Assembly (NCBI GenBank): GCA_030537145.1
Contig: JAUNON010000022.1
Location: 1 to 35,334, forward strand
From: Lachnospiraceae bacterium
Lineage (GTDB): Bacteria; Bacillota; Clostridia; Lachnospirales; Lachnospiraceae
Direction: 5' to 3'
DNA length: 35,334 nucleotides
In this document: one piece after another, positions 24,520-32,170 of the stretch
How the letters are laid out: each line of letters opens with the position of its first letter
Position numbering within the stretch: the first letter of the stretch is position 1
Program-made: the position numbers and the translations under genes
The notes under the pieces: generated by a model
Databases searched by the model: none
What the model saw: the letters and a program-made list of their open reading frames with translations, nothing else
What the model was told of the DNA's origin: nothing

Positions 24520-26039
24520 AGGCTGCGGATAAAGCGCAGGAATGCTTCCTTTCCTTCCGGCGTGCGCTTGTAAACACCGGCGTGCTCCAGCACTTTTGCA
24601 AATACCAGACCGATCTCATCCTGAAGGATCTGCTCCACATTTTCTTCCGTAATGGACGGATATTTTTCCCGGATCTCATCCACCCAGTCGGCATGCTTCG
24701 CCAGTTCCTCATCCTGGCGGATATCCTGATTTGCCAAGATCGCCCGTTTCAGTCCTTCCATCTCATCCTTCAGCCGGGCCGGAAGCACTGCCAGGCCCAT
24801 TACCTCGATCAATCCGATATTTTCTTTCTTAATATGATGCAGCTCGGCATGGGGATGATAAACCCCCAGCGGATGCTCCTTTGTGGTAATATTATTTCTC
24901 AGCACCAGATCCATTTCGTAGTTGTCGCCCCGCTTTCTGGCGATGGGGGTAATCGTATTATGCGGCTCTCCCTCTGTCTGAGCAAAAATAAATGCCGCCT
25001 CATCTGTATAGCCTCTCCAGGCCAGCAGAATTCTGTCCGCCAGCTCCACCAGCCGCTCCGTATCCGGCCCGCTGATGCGGATTACCGACATAGGCCATTT
25101 CACAATGCCGGCAGACACATCCTCAAATCCCGGAATGGTGACAGGCGTCTCCACCGGAGCCTTTGCCATTGCAAATTCATAATGGCCGCCCTGGAAATGG
25201 TCGTGGCTTAAAATCGAACCGCCCACAATGGGCAGATCCGCATTGGATCCCACGAAATAATGCGGGAACTGCCTTACAAAATCAAACAGCTTGGCAAAGG
25301 TAGCCCGCTCGATCTTCATAGGAATATGCCGGCTGTTGAACACGATACAGTGTTCATTATAATACACATAAGGAGAATACTGAAAATACCAATCGCTGCC
25401 ATTAATCGTCACCGGAATGATCCTGTGATTCTGTCTTGCCGGATGATTCAGCCGTCCGGCATATCCTACATTTTCCGGGCACAGCAGACACTTGGGATAG
25501 GAAGTCTGCTTCGCCAGCTTGGCTGCCGCAATTGCCTTTGGATCCTTCTCCGGCTTTGACAGGTTGATGGTAATATCAAGATCTCCGTACTCTGTCTTTG
25601 CATTCCATTTGCGGTCCTTCGCAATGCGGTAACGGCGAATATAGTCCGTATCCTGACTGAATTTGTAATAATAATCCGTCGCCTTTTGCGGCCCCTCTTC
25701 ATAAAGCTGATAAAATCTCCGGATCATATTGCTGGGACGGTCCACCAAAAGTCCCATGACCTTTGTGTCAAACAGATCCCGGTAGGCCACACTGTTCTCT
25801 TCCAACAGCCCCTGCTCATAGGCGTAATCACAGATCTCTCCAAGGATCTGCTCCAGATCTCCCGCCGCCGGTGAAGCGGAAGCATCAAAGTCACGAATCT
25901 GCGCCTCCGCCTCTTCCTCCAGTGAATCTATCTGCAGCAGCTCCAGCAGCCGGTTCGCCGTATAAATACTGTCCGCCTTCTCAATCAGCCCTGTTGCCAG
26001 CCCATACTGAACCCATTTTGCAATCGCATTCTGTATCAC
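24516..26039 (-). CDS. galT: UDP-glucose--hexose-1-phosphate uridylyltransferase, type 2
   Basis: A 507-residue cytosolic enzyme of the Firmicutes-type GalT family, which moves UMP between UDP-glucose and galactose-1-phosphate in the Leloir pathway. HPARQNHRIIPVTINGSDWYF, SPYVYYNEHCIVFN and the active-site stretch GGSILSHDHFQGGHY (the HDH histidine takes the UMP) are diagnostic, and HPLGVYHPHAELHHIKKENIGLIEVMG-type sequence supports it. The start is GTG, with AAGGAGGG 5-7 nt upstream. It follows the ribokinase-like gene after only 13 bp, so the two are co-transcribed. No galK or galE is in view. The stop codon lies within repeat C. Confidence 0.94.
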   Translation of the reverse strand: MIQNAIAKWVQYGLATGLIEKADSIYTANRLLELLQIDSLEEEAEAQIRDFDASASPAAGDLEQILGEICDYAYEQGLLEENSVAYRDLFDTKVMGLLVDRPSNMIRRFYQLYEEGPQKATDYYYKFSQDTDYIRRYRIAKDRKWNAKTEYGDLDITINLSKPEKDPKAIAAAKLAKQTSYPKCLLCPENVGYAGRLNHPARQNHRIIPVTINGSDWYFQYSPYVYYNEHCIVFNSRHIPMKIERATFAKLFDFVRQFPHYFVGSNADLPIVGGSILSHDHFQGGHYEFAMAKAPVETPVTIPGFEDVSAGIVKWPMSVIRISGPDTERLVELADRILLAWRGYTDEAAFIFAQTEGEPHNTITPIARKRGDNYEMDLVLRNNITTKEHPLGVYHPHAELHHIKKENIGLIEVMGLAVLPARLKDEMEGLKRAILANQDIRQDEELAKHADWVDEIREKYPSITEENVEQILQDEIGLVFAKVLEHAGVYKRTPEGKEAFLRFIRSL

Positions 26040-26052
26040 TGTTTTTCCCTCC

Positions 26053-26940
26053 TTACTCTGCCAATGCAGCTTTTACCTCTTCCATCGTAGGGATAGAGGG
26101 AGTAGCGCCCGGGCGGGACACCGCAATAGCGGAAGCTCTGGCCGCTGTGCGCAGCGCCTCCGCAACCGTCGCCCCGGAAATCAGAGAAGCCATAAAGAAG
26201 CCGGTAAAGGTATCGCCTGCCGCAGTGGTATCCACTGCTTTCACTTTGAAAATGCCCTGGAATACCTTTTCTTTTCCATCATAATAGACAGCTCCGTCGC
26301 TTCCCAGAGTCAGCACAAATCTGGCAGCCGGGAATTTTTCCGCCAGGCTGGCCAGGATCTCATCTTTATCGGAAAAACCGGTGAACTGCTCTCCCTCGAT
26401 CTCATTCAGCATAAACAGATAAATCTTTGTCAGATCACAGGCCTTTAATTTTTCATCGAAGGGGGAGGGATTCAGTACGATCCGCATTCCTCTTGCATAA
26501 GCCTGATCAATGATATAGTCCAGCAGATTCACCTCATTCTGGAGAATCAGGTAGTCTCCCTGGCCGAAATTGCCCAGAACCTCATCGATGTATTCTTTGG
26601 TCTGCATCTGATTCGTTCCGCCGTAAAGGATAATACAATTCTGACCGTTCTCGTCTACCTGAATAATGGTATGGCCCCCCTTTACCGGAAGCTTACGCAC
26701 ATAAGTGGTATCCACTCCGCTCTCCCTGCAGGCCTCCAGAAGCATATCTCCATCCTCGCCCACAAGTCCCGCATGATATACCGGAACGCCGGCCTTTGCC
26801 AGAGCGATAGACTGGTTCAGCCCCTTTCCTCCGCAGAACGTCTCCACCTTGGAAGAAAGGATCGTCTCCCCTCCCTGTACAATATGATGAAGCGAATATA
26901 CGTTGTCCACATTCAATGAACCATAGTTTAATACTTTCAT
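26053..26940 (-). CDS. Ribokinase-like PfkB-family sugar kinase
   Basis: A 295-residue kinase of the ribokinase/PfkB family. GGKGLNQSIALAKAG (PfkB signature 1 region, near residue 38) and VKAVDTTAAGDTFTGFF (signature 2, catalytic Asp in AAGD) are clear. The N-terminal NYGSLNVDNVY and HAGLVGEDGDG-like segments are ribokinase-like, so ribose is the first guess. However, its position directly ahead of galT raises the possibility that it phosphorylates another sugar fed to that pathway. AAGGAGAAGG precedes the ATG. It has its own promoter with a hairpin in the leader. Confidence 0.87.
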   Translation of the reverse strand: MKVLNYGSLNVDNVYSLHHIVQGGETILSSKVETFCGGKGLNQSIALAKAGVPVYHAGLVGEDGDMLLEACRESGVDTTYVRKLPVKGGHTIIQVDENGQNCIILYGGTNQMQTKEYIDEVLGNFGQGDYLILQNEVNLLDYIIDQAYARGMRIVLNPSPFDEKLKACDLTKIYLFMLNEIEGEQFTGFSDKDEILASLAEKFPAARFVLTLGSDGAVYYDGKEKVFQGIFKVKAVDTTAAGDTFTGFFMASLISGATVAEALRTAARASAIAVSRPGATPSIPTMEEVKAALAE

Positions 26941-26970
26941 TTTCCTTCTCCTTTCCCGATTTTCACCCTG

Positions 26971-26986
26971 CGGCCTCCTGGCCGCC
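26971..26986 (-). promoter_or_regulatory. Small hairpin in the leader of the ribokinase-galT operon
   Basis: GCGGCC and GGCCGC form a 6-bp GC-only stem with a 4-nt loop, about 30 nt before the start codon. Confidence 0.35.
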
Positions 26987-26998
26987 TCACTTTCTTTT

Positions 26999-27027
26999 AT
27001 TTTAACATTGATCTGCCTTTCTCACAA
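26999..27027 (-). promoter_or_regulatory. Promoter of the ribokinase-galT operon with inverted repeat
   Basis: TTGTGA, 17 nt, TAAAAT on the minus strand. AAGAAA-CA-TTTCTT (about 27026-27040) abuts the -35 box and may be an operator. Confidence 0.6.
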
Positions 27028-27058
27028 GAAATGTTTCTTTGCTATCAGCTATTTTTCT

Positions 27059-27072
27059 GTAACAGTTCAGCC
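27059..27072. repeat. Partial or decayed copy of repeat C
   Basis: GTAACAGTTCAGCC is identical to the first 14 bases of 30616-30647; the other arm has diverged. It lies upstream of the ribokinase-galT promoter. Confidence 0.4.
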
Positions 27073-27118
27073 CAGGGCTTTACACTGGCTGCAAAGTCCG
27101 TAAGAACAAGTGACGGTT

Positions 27119-27169
27119 AAAAAGAAACCAGCTCCTTCGCCGAAGGCGAACTTTAAATGGGCTGGTTTC
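27119..27169 (-). terminator. Terminator with nested stem, minus strand
   Basis: GAAACCAGC and GCTGGTTTC (9 bp) enclose TTCGCC-TTC-GGCGAA, followed by TTTTT on the minus strand. The only minus-strand gene upstream is the M42 peptidase, whose stop is 700 bp away beyond the DUF402 gene. Confidence 0.7.
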
Positions 27170-27170
27170 C

Positions 27171-27340
27171 GGAGCTGTCGCAAAAACGGAAAACAAAAGG
27201 ATCTGTATCCAGGGTGTTTGTATCACTGAGACAAATGTCCGAAACATGGCGTACGAAGTCCGACATGGGCGGACAGATGTCAGGAAGTGCTCACAAACAC
27301 CGGATACAGAACCTTGCAAATGAGATTTTGCGACAGCTCC
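27171..27340. repeat. Palindromic element A, full copy
   Basis: 170 bp, nearly palindromic along its whole length. The ends are GGAGCTGTCGCAAAA and its exact complement. Inner matching blocks are TCTGTATCC/GGATACAGA, GTGTTTGT/ACAAACAC, a TGTCCG/CGGACA pair and CATG near the centre. ATTTTTC follows on the plus side. It matches 18772-18870 on both flanks but carries 71 extra central bp bounded by CAGG on both sides. It encodes no protein, so it resembles a non-autonomous (MITE-like) or REP-type element. Confidence 0.85.
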
Positions 27341-27371
27341 ATTTTTCTGCCGGATCTTTACACAAGCTGCA

Positions 27372-27400
27372 TAGACTTTTTGCATGGTTTTTGCTATACT
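27372..27400 (+). promoter_or_regulatory. Promoter of the DUF402 gene
   Basis: TAGACT, 17 nt, TATACT, followed within six bases by AAAGGAGG. The leader would be only about 15 nt. Confidence 0.6.
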
Positions 27401-27421
27401 TGCTAAAAGGAGGAATTTCCC

Positions 27422-27934
27422 ATGGAAGATATCAAGCTGTACCGCAAGCGCATCATCCCGGAAGAGTGTGTCTGCCTGAAGGATGACATTATTTTATACA
27501 GAGATCATGAGATCATCATCACCCGCTGGAATACCCTGCGCCCCAAGAAAACGCTGCACCACGGCTATTCCTGTTATTTTCTGGAAAGAGGTTTTAAGAT
27601 CAGCAAATTCTATGACCATGACGGTCAGTTGATTAGCTGGTACTGCGATATTATCTCCCACACCTATGACGCAGACACCGAAACCTACATTTTCACCGAC
27701 CTTCTGGCAGACGTGATCGTCTATCCGGACGGTTTTGTCCGTGTTGTGGATCTGGATGAGCTGGCAGACGCCCTCCGGGACGGACTTATCACTTCGGAGG
27801 AGCTTCAGACAGCCCTGCGCCATCTGGACAAACTGCTGTCGCTGATTTACAAGGGCGCTTTCCCCCGGCTTCAAAAATACATTGACGACTTCGAAAATTC
27901 GGAAGCCTCTTCCTCTTCTCCTGCGCAGCAGTAG
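27422..27934 (+). CDS. DUF402 domain protein
   Basis: A 170-residue cytosolic protein of the DUF402 family (a fold related to FomD and to nucleoside diphosphatases such as Ntdp). The core is FKISKFYDHDGQLISWYCDI, then TDLLADVIVYPDGFVRVVDLDELADAL, matching the family pattern of a metal-binding W-Y-x-D-I and D-x-x-V-D-x-D-E-L. By analogy it may hydrolyse nucleotides, but that is inference. AAAGGAGG is 8 nt before the ATG. The last 64 bp overlap the 3' end of the convergent M42 peptidase gene, so its low-complexity Ser-rich tail (SEASSSSPAQQ) is read from the other strand of that gene. Confidence 0.88.
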   Translation: MEDIKLYRKRIIPEECVCLKDDIILYRDHEIIITRWNTLRPKKTLHHGYSCYFLERGFKISKFYDHDGQLISWYCDIISHTYDADTETYIFTDLLADVIVYPDGFVRVVDLDELADALRDGLITSEELQTALRHLDKLLSLIYKGAFPRLQKYIDDFENSEASSSSPAQQ

Positions 27935-28971
27935 CCGATCAATACTCTCCAGGTATGCTTCACGCCATCCCGGTGGCTCCGTTCGTAGCCGTGGGAAGCG
28001 GATACGCCTGCGCCGATCAGGCCGTGGCGCACATCATAGCCTGCCCGCAGCGTGGCCTCCACATCCGAACCGTAATGCGGATAGATGTCTACCGCATAAT
28101 CGGCGTCCATTTTCTGCGCCGCCCGGATCAGGCCGCTGACCACCTCATAATCGTAGGGTCCCCCGCTGTCCTTGGCGCAGATGGATACCTGGTGCTCCCT
28201 GCACTGCAGGCCGTCTCCCACGCAGCCCATGTCTACGGCTATGGCCTCTGTGACTCCTTCCGGCACGGATGCGGCGCCGCCGTGGCCCACCTCCTCATAG
28301 CTGGTAATATGCACATAGACAGCCCGATCCTGGCAGATATTCTCCTCCTGCAGATACCTGGCAAAGCCCAGCAAAATTCCCACACTTAGCTTATCATCCA
28401 GAAAACGGCTCTTGATATACCCGCTTTCTGTGATCCGGGTACGGGGATCAAAGCAGACAATATCGCCTGCGGCGATGCCCAGCCTTTTCGTTTCTTCCTG
28501 CGTTTCGGTTCTCTCGTCCAGCACCACCTCCATCGTATCATAGCTGCGTTCGGTCTTATTGTAATCCTTATTCACATGAATCGATGCGTTCATTAACTGA
28601 AAGGTGCCGTCATATACGTTTCCCTCTCTGGTGTAAATCCGGCAGTTTTCTCCTTCCGCATTATTTGCGTTCATTCCTCCGATGTTCGTCAGACGCAGCC
28701 GCCCGTTGGGCTTCACCTCCGCCACCATTGCCCCGAGGGTATCCATATGGGCCTCCAATAAAATTCCGTTGGAGGTATCCCTCCCGCCCAGGCTCACCAG
28801 GATTCCCCCCTTACGGGTCAGCTCCGGCTGATAACCCAGGGAAAGAAATTCATTCCGCACAAATTCCGCTGCCTGCCTTGTATAACCGCTGGGGCTGTCC
28901 ACCGCCAAAAGCCTGGAGGTGACATCCAGCATATATTCCACATATTTTTCTTCCATTTCTATCTGCTGCAT
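27871..28971 (-). CDS. M42-family metallopeptidase (glutamyl aminopeptidase/endoglucanase family)
   Basis: A 366-residue dinuclear zinc or cobalt aminopeptidase. The metal and catalytic positions are visible as EAHMDTLGAMV, FLDDKLSVGILLGF, TSYEEVGHGGAASVP, IAVDMGCVGD and GASHGYER-like SASHGYERSH near the C-terminus. These enzymes degrade peptides in the cytosol, often as tetrahedral dodecamers. The usual AHxDEIG is AHMDTLG here. GAGGAG lies 7 nt before the chosen ATG; a start five codons upstream and one five codons downstream are possible. The acidic C-terminus (GEEEEASEF) is encoded in the overlap with the DUF402 gene. No terminator follows directly. Confidence 0.9.
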   Translation of the reverse strand: MQQIEMEEKYVEYMLDVTSRLLAVDSPSGYTRQAAEFVRNEFLSLGYQPELTRKGGILVSLGGRDTSNGILLEAHMDTLGAMVAEVKPNGRLRLTNIGGMNANNAEGENCRIYTREGNVYDGTFQLMNASIHVNKDYNKTERSYDTMEVVLDERTETQEETKRLGIAAGDIVCFDPRTRITESGYIKSRFLDDKLSVGILLGFARYLQEENICQDRAVYVHITSYEEVGHGGAASVPEGVTEAIAVDMGCVGDGLQCREHQVSICAKDSGGPYDYEVVSGLIRAAQKMDADYAVDIYPHYGSDVEATLRAGYDVRHGLIGAGVSASHGYERSHRDGVKHTWRVLIGYCCAGEEEEASEFSKSSMYF

Positions 28972-29034
28972 CCTTCTGCTCCTCATTTTCTTCCGTCTCT
29001 GCTCTGAGACCGGACTTATACAGTAAAATATTAG

Positions 29035-29069
29035 AAAAAGGGCGCCATAAAATTTCTTTTACAGCACCC
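29035..29069 (-). terminator. Rho-independent terminator of the WG-repeat gene
   Basis: GGGTGCTGTAAAA pairs with TTTTATGGCGCCC (13 bp with G-U pairs) across a GAAA tetraloop, followed by TTTTT on the minus strand, 65 nt after the stop. Confidence 0.85.
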
Positions 29070-29133
29070 CAGGCTCATTTCCTTACTCCTCTATTCTGTT
29101 ACCGGATATTTCCGAAACATCCGCAGCCCGTCA

Positions 29134-30486
29134 TTACTCTGCTGCCGCTTCCGTAGCCGCTTCGGTATCTGCTTCTGCACCGTCCGCTGCTACGTCAGTA
29201 CCGGAAAAGACGATCTGATAGAGCTCGCTGCTTCCGTAATTCTCTCTGGATTCTGCCAACACATAATTTCCGTCGCCGGAAAGCTCGATGCCAGAATATT
29301 CGCACGGAAGAAGCACGTTTCCGTGCCAGTCAATCATACCGCAGTTATAATCTTCATCCCTTACCTGATAGAACATACCGGAGCCATAGTTCAGGGCATA
29401 GATGGAATCATATCCCTCCAGCACGTTCTCTGTGCCGTCCGCAGCCAGCAGAATCGTATTTCCTTCCAGATCCACTATGGTAGCGGAAGCTCCGTAGTTG
29501 TCTGCCGCATCTGCTGAATACTTGGGTTCGCAGGTAACTGCACCGCTCTCATCCACATAGCCCAGCTTTCCGTCCTTCTCTACTGCAAAATAGCCGTAGC
29601 AGTTGTAGCCCACGGTATCGCCTTCCTCGTTCATGGGAGCATAATAGCTGGAATCCACGTCATCATACTCTGCCGGTAAGATCACATTGCCCTGCTTATC
29701 AATTAAGCCGGTCTTTTCTCCATCGGAAACCCGGGCATAGTCCCCGTTGAAATCATAAATGGTATAGAAGGAAGCCTCCATGATCACATTGCCCTCTGCA
29801 TCCATCAGGCCTGTCTGCCCATTGTCACGGAAGGTAGTCAGCTCTTTCGCATCCTCCGGCACGTCATAAAGACTTACATCGGTAGCCACCTGGTTAAACT
29901 CTGCATCATAGGTGCTGACAGTGCTGGTGCTTCTGTCCTGAATATTAATGTACTTTCCGGCTGCGCTGGCATCCATATACTGGTCCCTGCTCAGGCTGGC
30001 CAGGCAGGCAGCCTCACCGTCTGCAATATGATAAACATCCACCGTCTGAATCAGATAATACGCTTCGTCTCCCCAGAGACTGGTATAATCATACTGGTCG
30101 GCAGTAGCCTCCGCCAGAACAAGGCCCAGCGCCCAACTGTCGCTCAGCACATCCACATCGCCGTACTGCAGCGGCATCAGCTCTTTTCCCTCCTGGGAAA
30201 GCAGGCCCTCGCTGTTCAGTCCGCCCTCTGCGGTATATACCGTAATATAGCCGTTCTCACAATACATGGACATGCCATAGATCTGTTCGGTCACAGCCGT
30301 TCCGTCAATGGTCTGAAGCCCATAACCATCGCTGCCCTCCGTCCGCAGCAGATTGGTTCCGCTCACCCATTCCGTATCCTCCAAAGTACCCAGACTTTCC
30401 AGTGAAACATCCGCCATTGCCGTGATAGGCATACAAGCCAAAACTGCACCAACGGCCGCCGCCACTACACCTTTTTTCCTAATCAT
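29134..30486 (-). CDS. Secreted WG-repeat protein
   Basis: A 450-residue exported protein. The signal peptide (residues 1-25) ends AMA-D. Several WG/KWG-type repeats follow, each with a core like GLIDKQGNVILPAEYDDV, GLMDAEGNVIMEASFYTI, GYVDESGAVTCEPKY and GMIDWHGNVLLPCEYSGI, probably building a beta-propeller-like or solenoid shell. The last 20 residues are rich in Ala and Glu/Asp (ADTEAATEAAAE) with no sorting signal or membrane anchor. The overall charge is strongly acidic. WG proteins are of unknown function, with cell-envelope or binding roles suggested. AAGGAG precedes the ATG; it has its own promoter and terminator. Confidence 0.88.
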   Translation of the reverse strand: MIRKKGVVAAAVGAVLACMPITAMADVSLESLGTLEDTEWVSGTNLLRTEGSDGYGLQTIDGTAVTEQIYGMSMYCENGYITVYTAEGGLNSEGLLSQEGKELMPLQYGDVDVLSDSWALGLVLAEATADQYDYTSLWGDEAYYLIQTVDVYHIADGEAACLASLSRDQYMDASAAGKYINIQDRSTSTVSTYDAEFNQVATDVSLYDVPEDAKELTTFRDNGQTGLMDAEGNVIMEASFYTIYDFNGDYARVSDGEKTGLIDKQGNVILPAEYDDVDSSYYAPMNEEGDTVGYNCYGYFAVEKDGKLGYVDESGAVTCEPKYSADAADNYGASATIVDLEGNTILLAADGTENVLEGYDSIYALNYGSGMFYQVRDEDYNCGMIDWHGNVLLPCEYSGIELSGDGNYVLAESRENYGSSELYQIVFSGTDVAADGAEADTEAATEAAAE

Positions 30487-30551
30487 AATCCTTCTCCTTT
30501 TTACCTTCTTCTTTTTATCAGCGCATCCAGATTTTTGTGCACGATGAAAAA

Positions 30552-30580
30552 ATTATATCATGCAGGTGATTCATTTGCAA
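30552..30580 (-). promoter_or_regulatory. Promoter of the WG-repeat gene with direct repeats
   Basis: TTGCAA, 17 nt, TATAAT on the minus strand. TGCAAATGAA occurs twice, 16 bp apart (30570-30579 and 30586-30595), covering and flanking the -35 box. These may be activator or repressor sites. Confidence 0.75.
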
Positions 30581-30615
30581 TCATTTTCATTTGCATTCTG
30601 CCCATGTCGTTCCCC

Positions 30616-30647
30616 GTAACAGTTCAGCCTTCAGCTAAACTGTTGCC
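30616..30647. repeat. Dispersed repeat C, copy 2
   Basis: AACAGTTCAGC and GCTAAACTGTT form an 11-bp stem (one G-U type change) with a 5-nt loop. It is nearly identical to the complement of 24488-24519. It lies between ridA and the WG-repeat gene. Confidence 0.75.
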
Positions 30648-30707
30648 ATTCCCCCGCATTGCTGTTCACTTATTAGCTGTCCCGCCAGATGTTTCCGGGC
30701 AGTATGC

Positions 30708-31088
30708 CTACTTCTCTGCGGCTGCGATCACCTCTACCTCGCACAGCACTCCCTTCGGCAGCTCCTTCACCGCCACGCAGGAACGGGCCGGTTTTCCGGT
30801 GAAATACCTTCCGTATACCCCGTTGAATGCGGCAAAATCCCCCATATCCGCCAGAAAGCAGGTGGTCTTGATTACATCCGTAAACGCAATCCCCTGGCTC
30901 TCCAGCAATGCACGGATATTTTGCATTACCTGCTCTGCCTGCTCTTCGATGGTAGTGCCAATGACCTCTCCCGTCACCGGAGACAGAGGAATCTGTCCGG
31001 AAAAGAACACAATTCCGTTTACAAGAATTCCCTGGGAATAGGGGCCAATGGCCGCAGGTGCATTTTTTGTTTCAACATATTTCAGCAT
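30708..31088 (-). CDS. ridA: RidA family enamine/imine deaminase
   Basis: A 126-residue protein of the YjgF/YER057c/UK114 family, which hydrolyses reactive enamines such as 2-aminoacrylate produced by pyridoxal-phosphate dehydratases. AIGPYSQGILVNGIVFFSGQIP-type, then GEVIGTTIEEQAEQVMQNI, and the catalytic Arg in KPARSCVAVKELPKGVLCEVEVIA with its Cys and Glu, match RidA. AGGAG lies 9 nt before the chosen ATG; a longer upstream reading overlaps the preceding regulator gene and was rejected. It lies 88 bp downstream of the YheO-type regulator, probably on the same transcript. Confidence 0.93.
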   Translation of the reverse strand: MLKYVETKNAPAAIGPYSQGILVNGIVFFSGQIPLSPVTGEVIGTTIEEQAEQVMQNIRALLESQGIAFTDVIKTTCFLADMGDFAAFNGVYGRYFTGKPARSCVAVKELPKGVLCEVEVIAAAEK

Positions 31089-31176
31089 AATTTTTCTCCT
31101 CTCATATTTGATACTCATGACTATAATAGCACATTTTTTTGCAAAAAACCCGGAAATTCCTCTCGCATTCCATTTT

Positions 31177-31860
31177 TTAAGCTTCTTCCGGATTTTCAGA
31201 TTTCCTTTCCTTCTTTCCCCCATCCATGTAATTGTAGAGCGTGAATTTTGAAATGTCCAGCAGATTGGCCACTTTATCTCCTGATTTTGTGATCAGGAAT
31301 GCTCCCGCCTCATCCAGGAACCTTACCACCCGCACCTTATCCTCTTTATTCATGGCCTCCACCGGCTTTCCCACCAGGACAAGCGCCTGTCTAATCAGGG
31401 AATCCAGCAGTTCATTTACATTACAGGCCGTTTGCTCCGGCTCCCTTTCATCTCCCGGGAACTCCGCCTTCGCCTGCTCAAAGAGCATGGACTGAATGAC
31501 CCGGTCCGCCTTCTGCAAAACAGTAATATCGTAATTCAGGCAGAAGATGTAATCCACCTGTCCCCCTTCTCCATGAAGAAATACCGTACTGCATTTCAGA
31601 ACTCTTCCGTCCTCTGTTTTCAACCGATAAGCCAGACGGTCCGGAAGCGGATCCCCCTGCCTGCTGCTTATGGCTTCCATCACTTCCCCGGAAGGGCCGT
31701 CCCCTATTTTTCTGCCGGATACATGGCCATTTTCTACATACACCGCAGAATGCTCTAATTTTTGCTTCGTCAGATCATGAATTACGATTTCGCAGTTTTT
31801 TCCGAACTGAACGGCAAGACTATGAGCAATCTGTATCAGCAAATCCAGTCTGCTTCCCAT
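31177..31860 (-). CDS. YheO-type PAS and HTH transcriptional regulator
   Basis: A 227-residue regulator of the YheO/DauR family. Residues 8-120 are the PAS-like YheO domain (NCEIVIHDLTKQKLEHSAVYVENGH-type start, KCSTVFLHGEGG, YIFCLNYDIT). Residues 165-220 form the C-terminal HTH (KVRVVRFLDEAGAFLITKSG, VANLLDISKFTLYNYM). DauR controls D-arginine catabolism, and relatives often sit beside ridA or amino-acid lyase genes, as here. The ligand is not known. AAGGA and GAGGTGA lie just before the ATG. A 14-bp perfect palindrome upstream is a candidate binding site. Confidence 0.88.
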   Translation of the reverse strand: MGSRLDLLIQIAHSLAVQFGKNCEIVIHDLTKQKLEHSAVYVENGHVSGRKIGDGPSGEVMEAISSRQGDPLPDRLAYRLKTEDGRVLKCSTVFLHGEGGQVDYIFCLNYDITVLQKADRVIQSMLFEQAKAEFPGDEREPEQTACNVNELLDSLIRQALVLVGKPVEAMNKEDKVRVVRFLDEAGAFLITKSGDKVANLLDISKFTLYNYMDGGKKERKSENPEEA

Positions 31861-31908
31861 TCACCTCATATCCTTCCTTGATTCTGCCATTTGCTCCGTT
31901 TCAAAATT

Positions 31909-31936
31909 ATCATAGCATATAAAAATTTTAAATCAA
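31909..31936 (-). promoter_or_regulatory. Probable promoter of the YheO-type regulator
   Basis: TTGATT, 16 nt, TATGAT on the minus strand, leader about 45 nt. Confidence 0.5.
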
Positions 31937-31954
31937 TCATTTTTCTGAAAATTA

Positions 31955-31968
31955 TTTAGATATCTAAA
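31955..31968. promoter_or_regulatory. Perfect 14-bp palindrome between divergent promoters
   Basis: TTTAGATATCTAAA lies about 20 bp from the -35 boxes of both the yheO-type promoter and the yitT promoter. Operator candidate. Confidence 0.5.
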
Positions 31969-31986
31969 ATTTTTTTTGGCGTTGTG

Positions 31987-32015
31987 TTGCAATTTGGCCC
32001 ATTTAATGATATTCT
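31987..32015 (+). promoter_or_regulatory. Probable promoter of yitT
   Basis: TTGCAA, 17 nt, TATTCT. It leaves a leader of about 150 nt (32022-32170) with imperfect GC hairpins around 32085-32130. I recognise no known riboswitch in it. Confidence 0.5.
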
Positions 32016-32170
32016 AGGAACAAAAGGCATAAATTTGAAATTATGCGAAAACAATAGTTAAAAATACAGATAATACGAAAAGCTTCTGCCCGGTATCCTG
32101 TTTCGCAGGTCTGTCCGCAGGCGGCTTTTTCAATTTACCGGATTCTATGCTGATAATGGAGGAATTTACC

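Noticed and set aside
32022..32170. Known riboswitch in the yitT leader
   Set aside because: The leader is long and has GC hairpins, but no conserved riboswitch core was recognised and no terminator precedes the gene.
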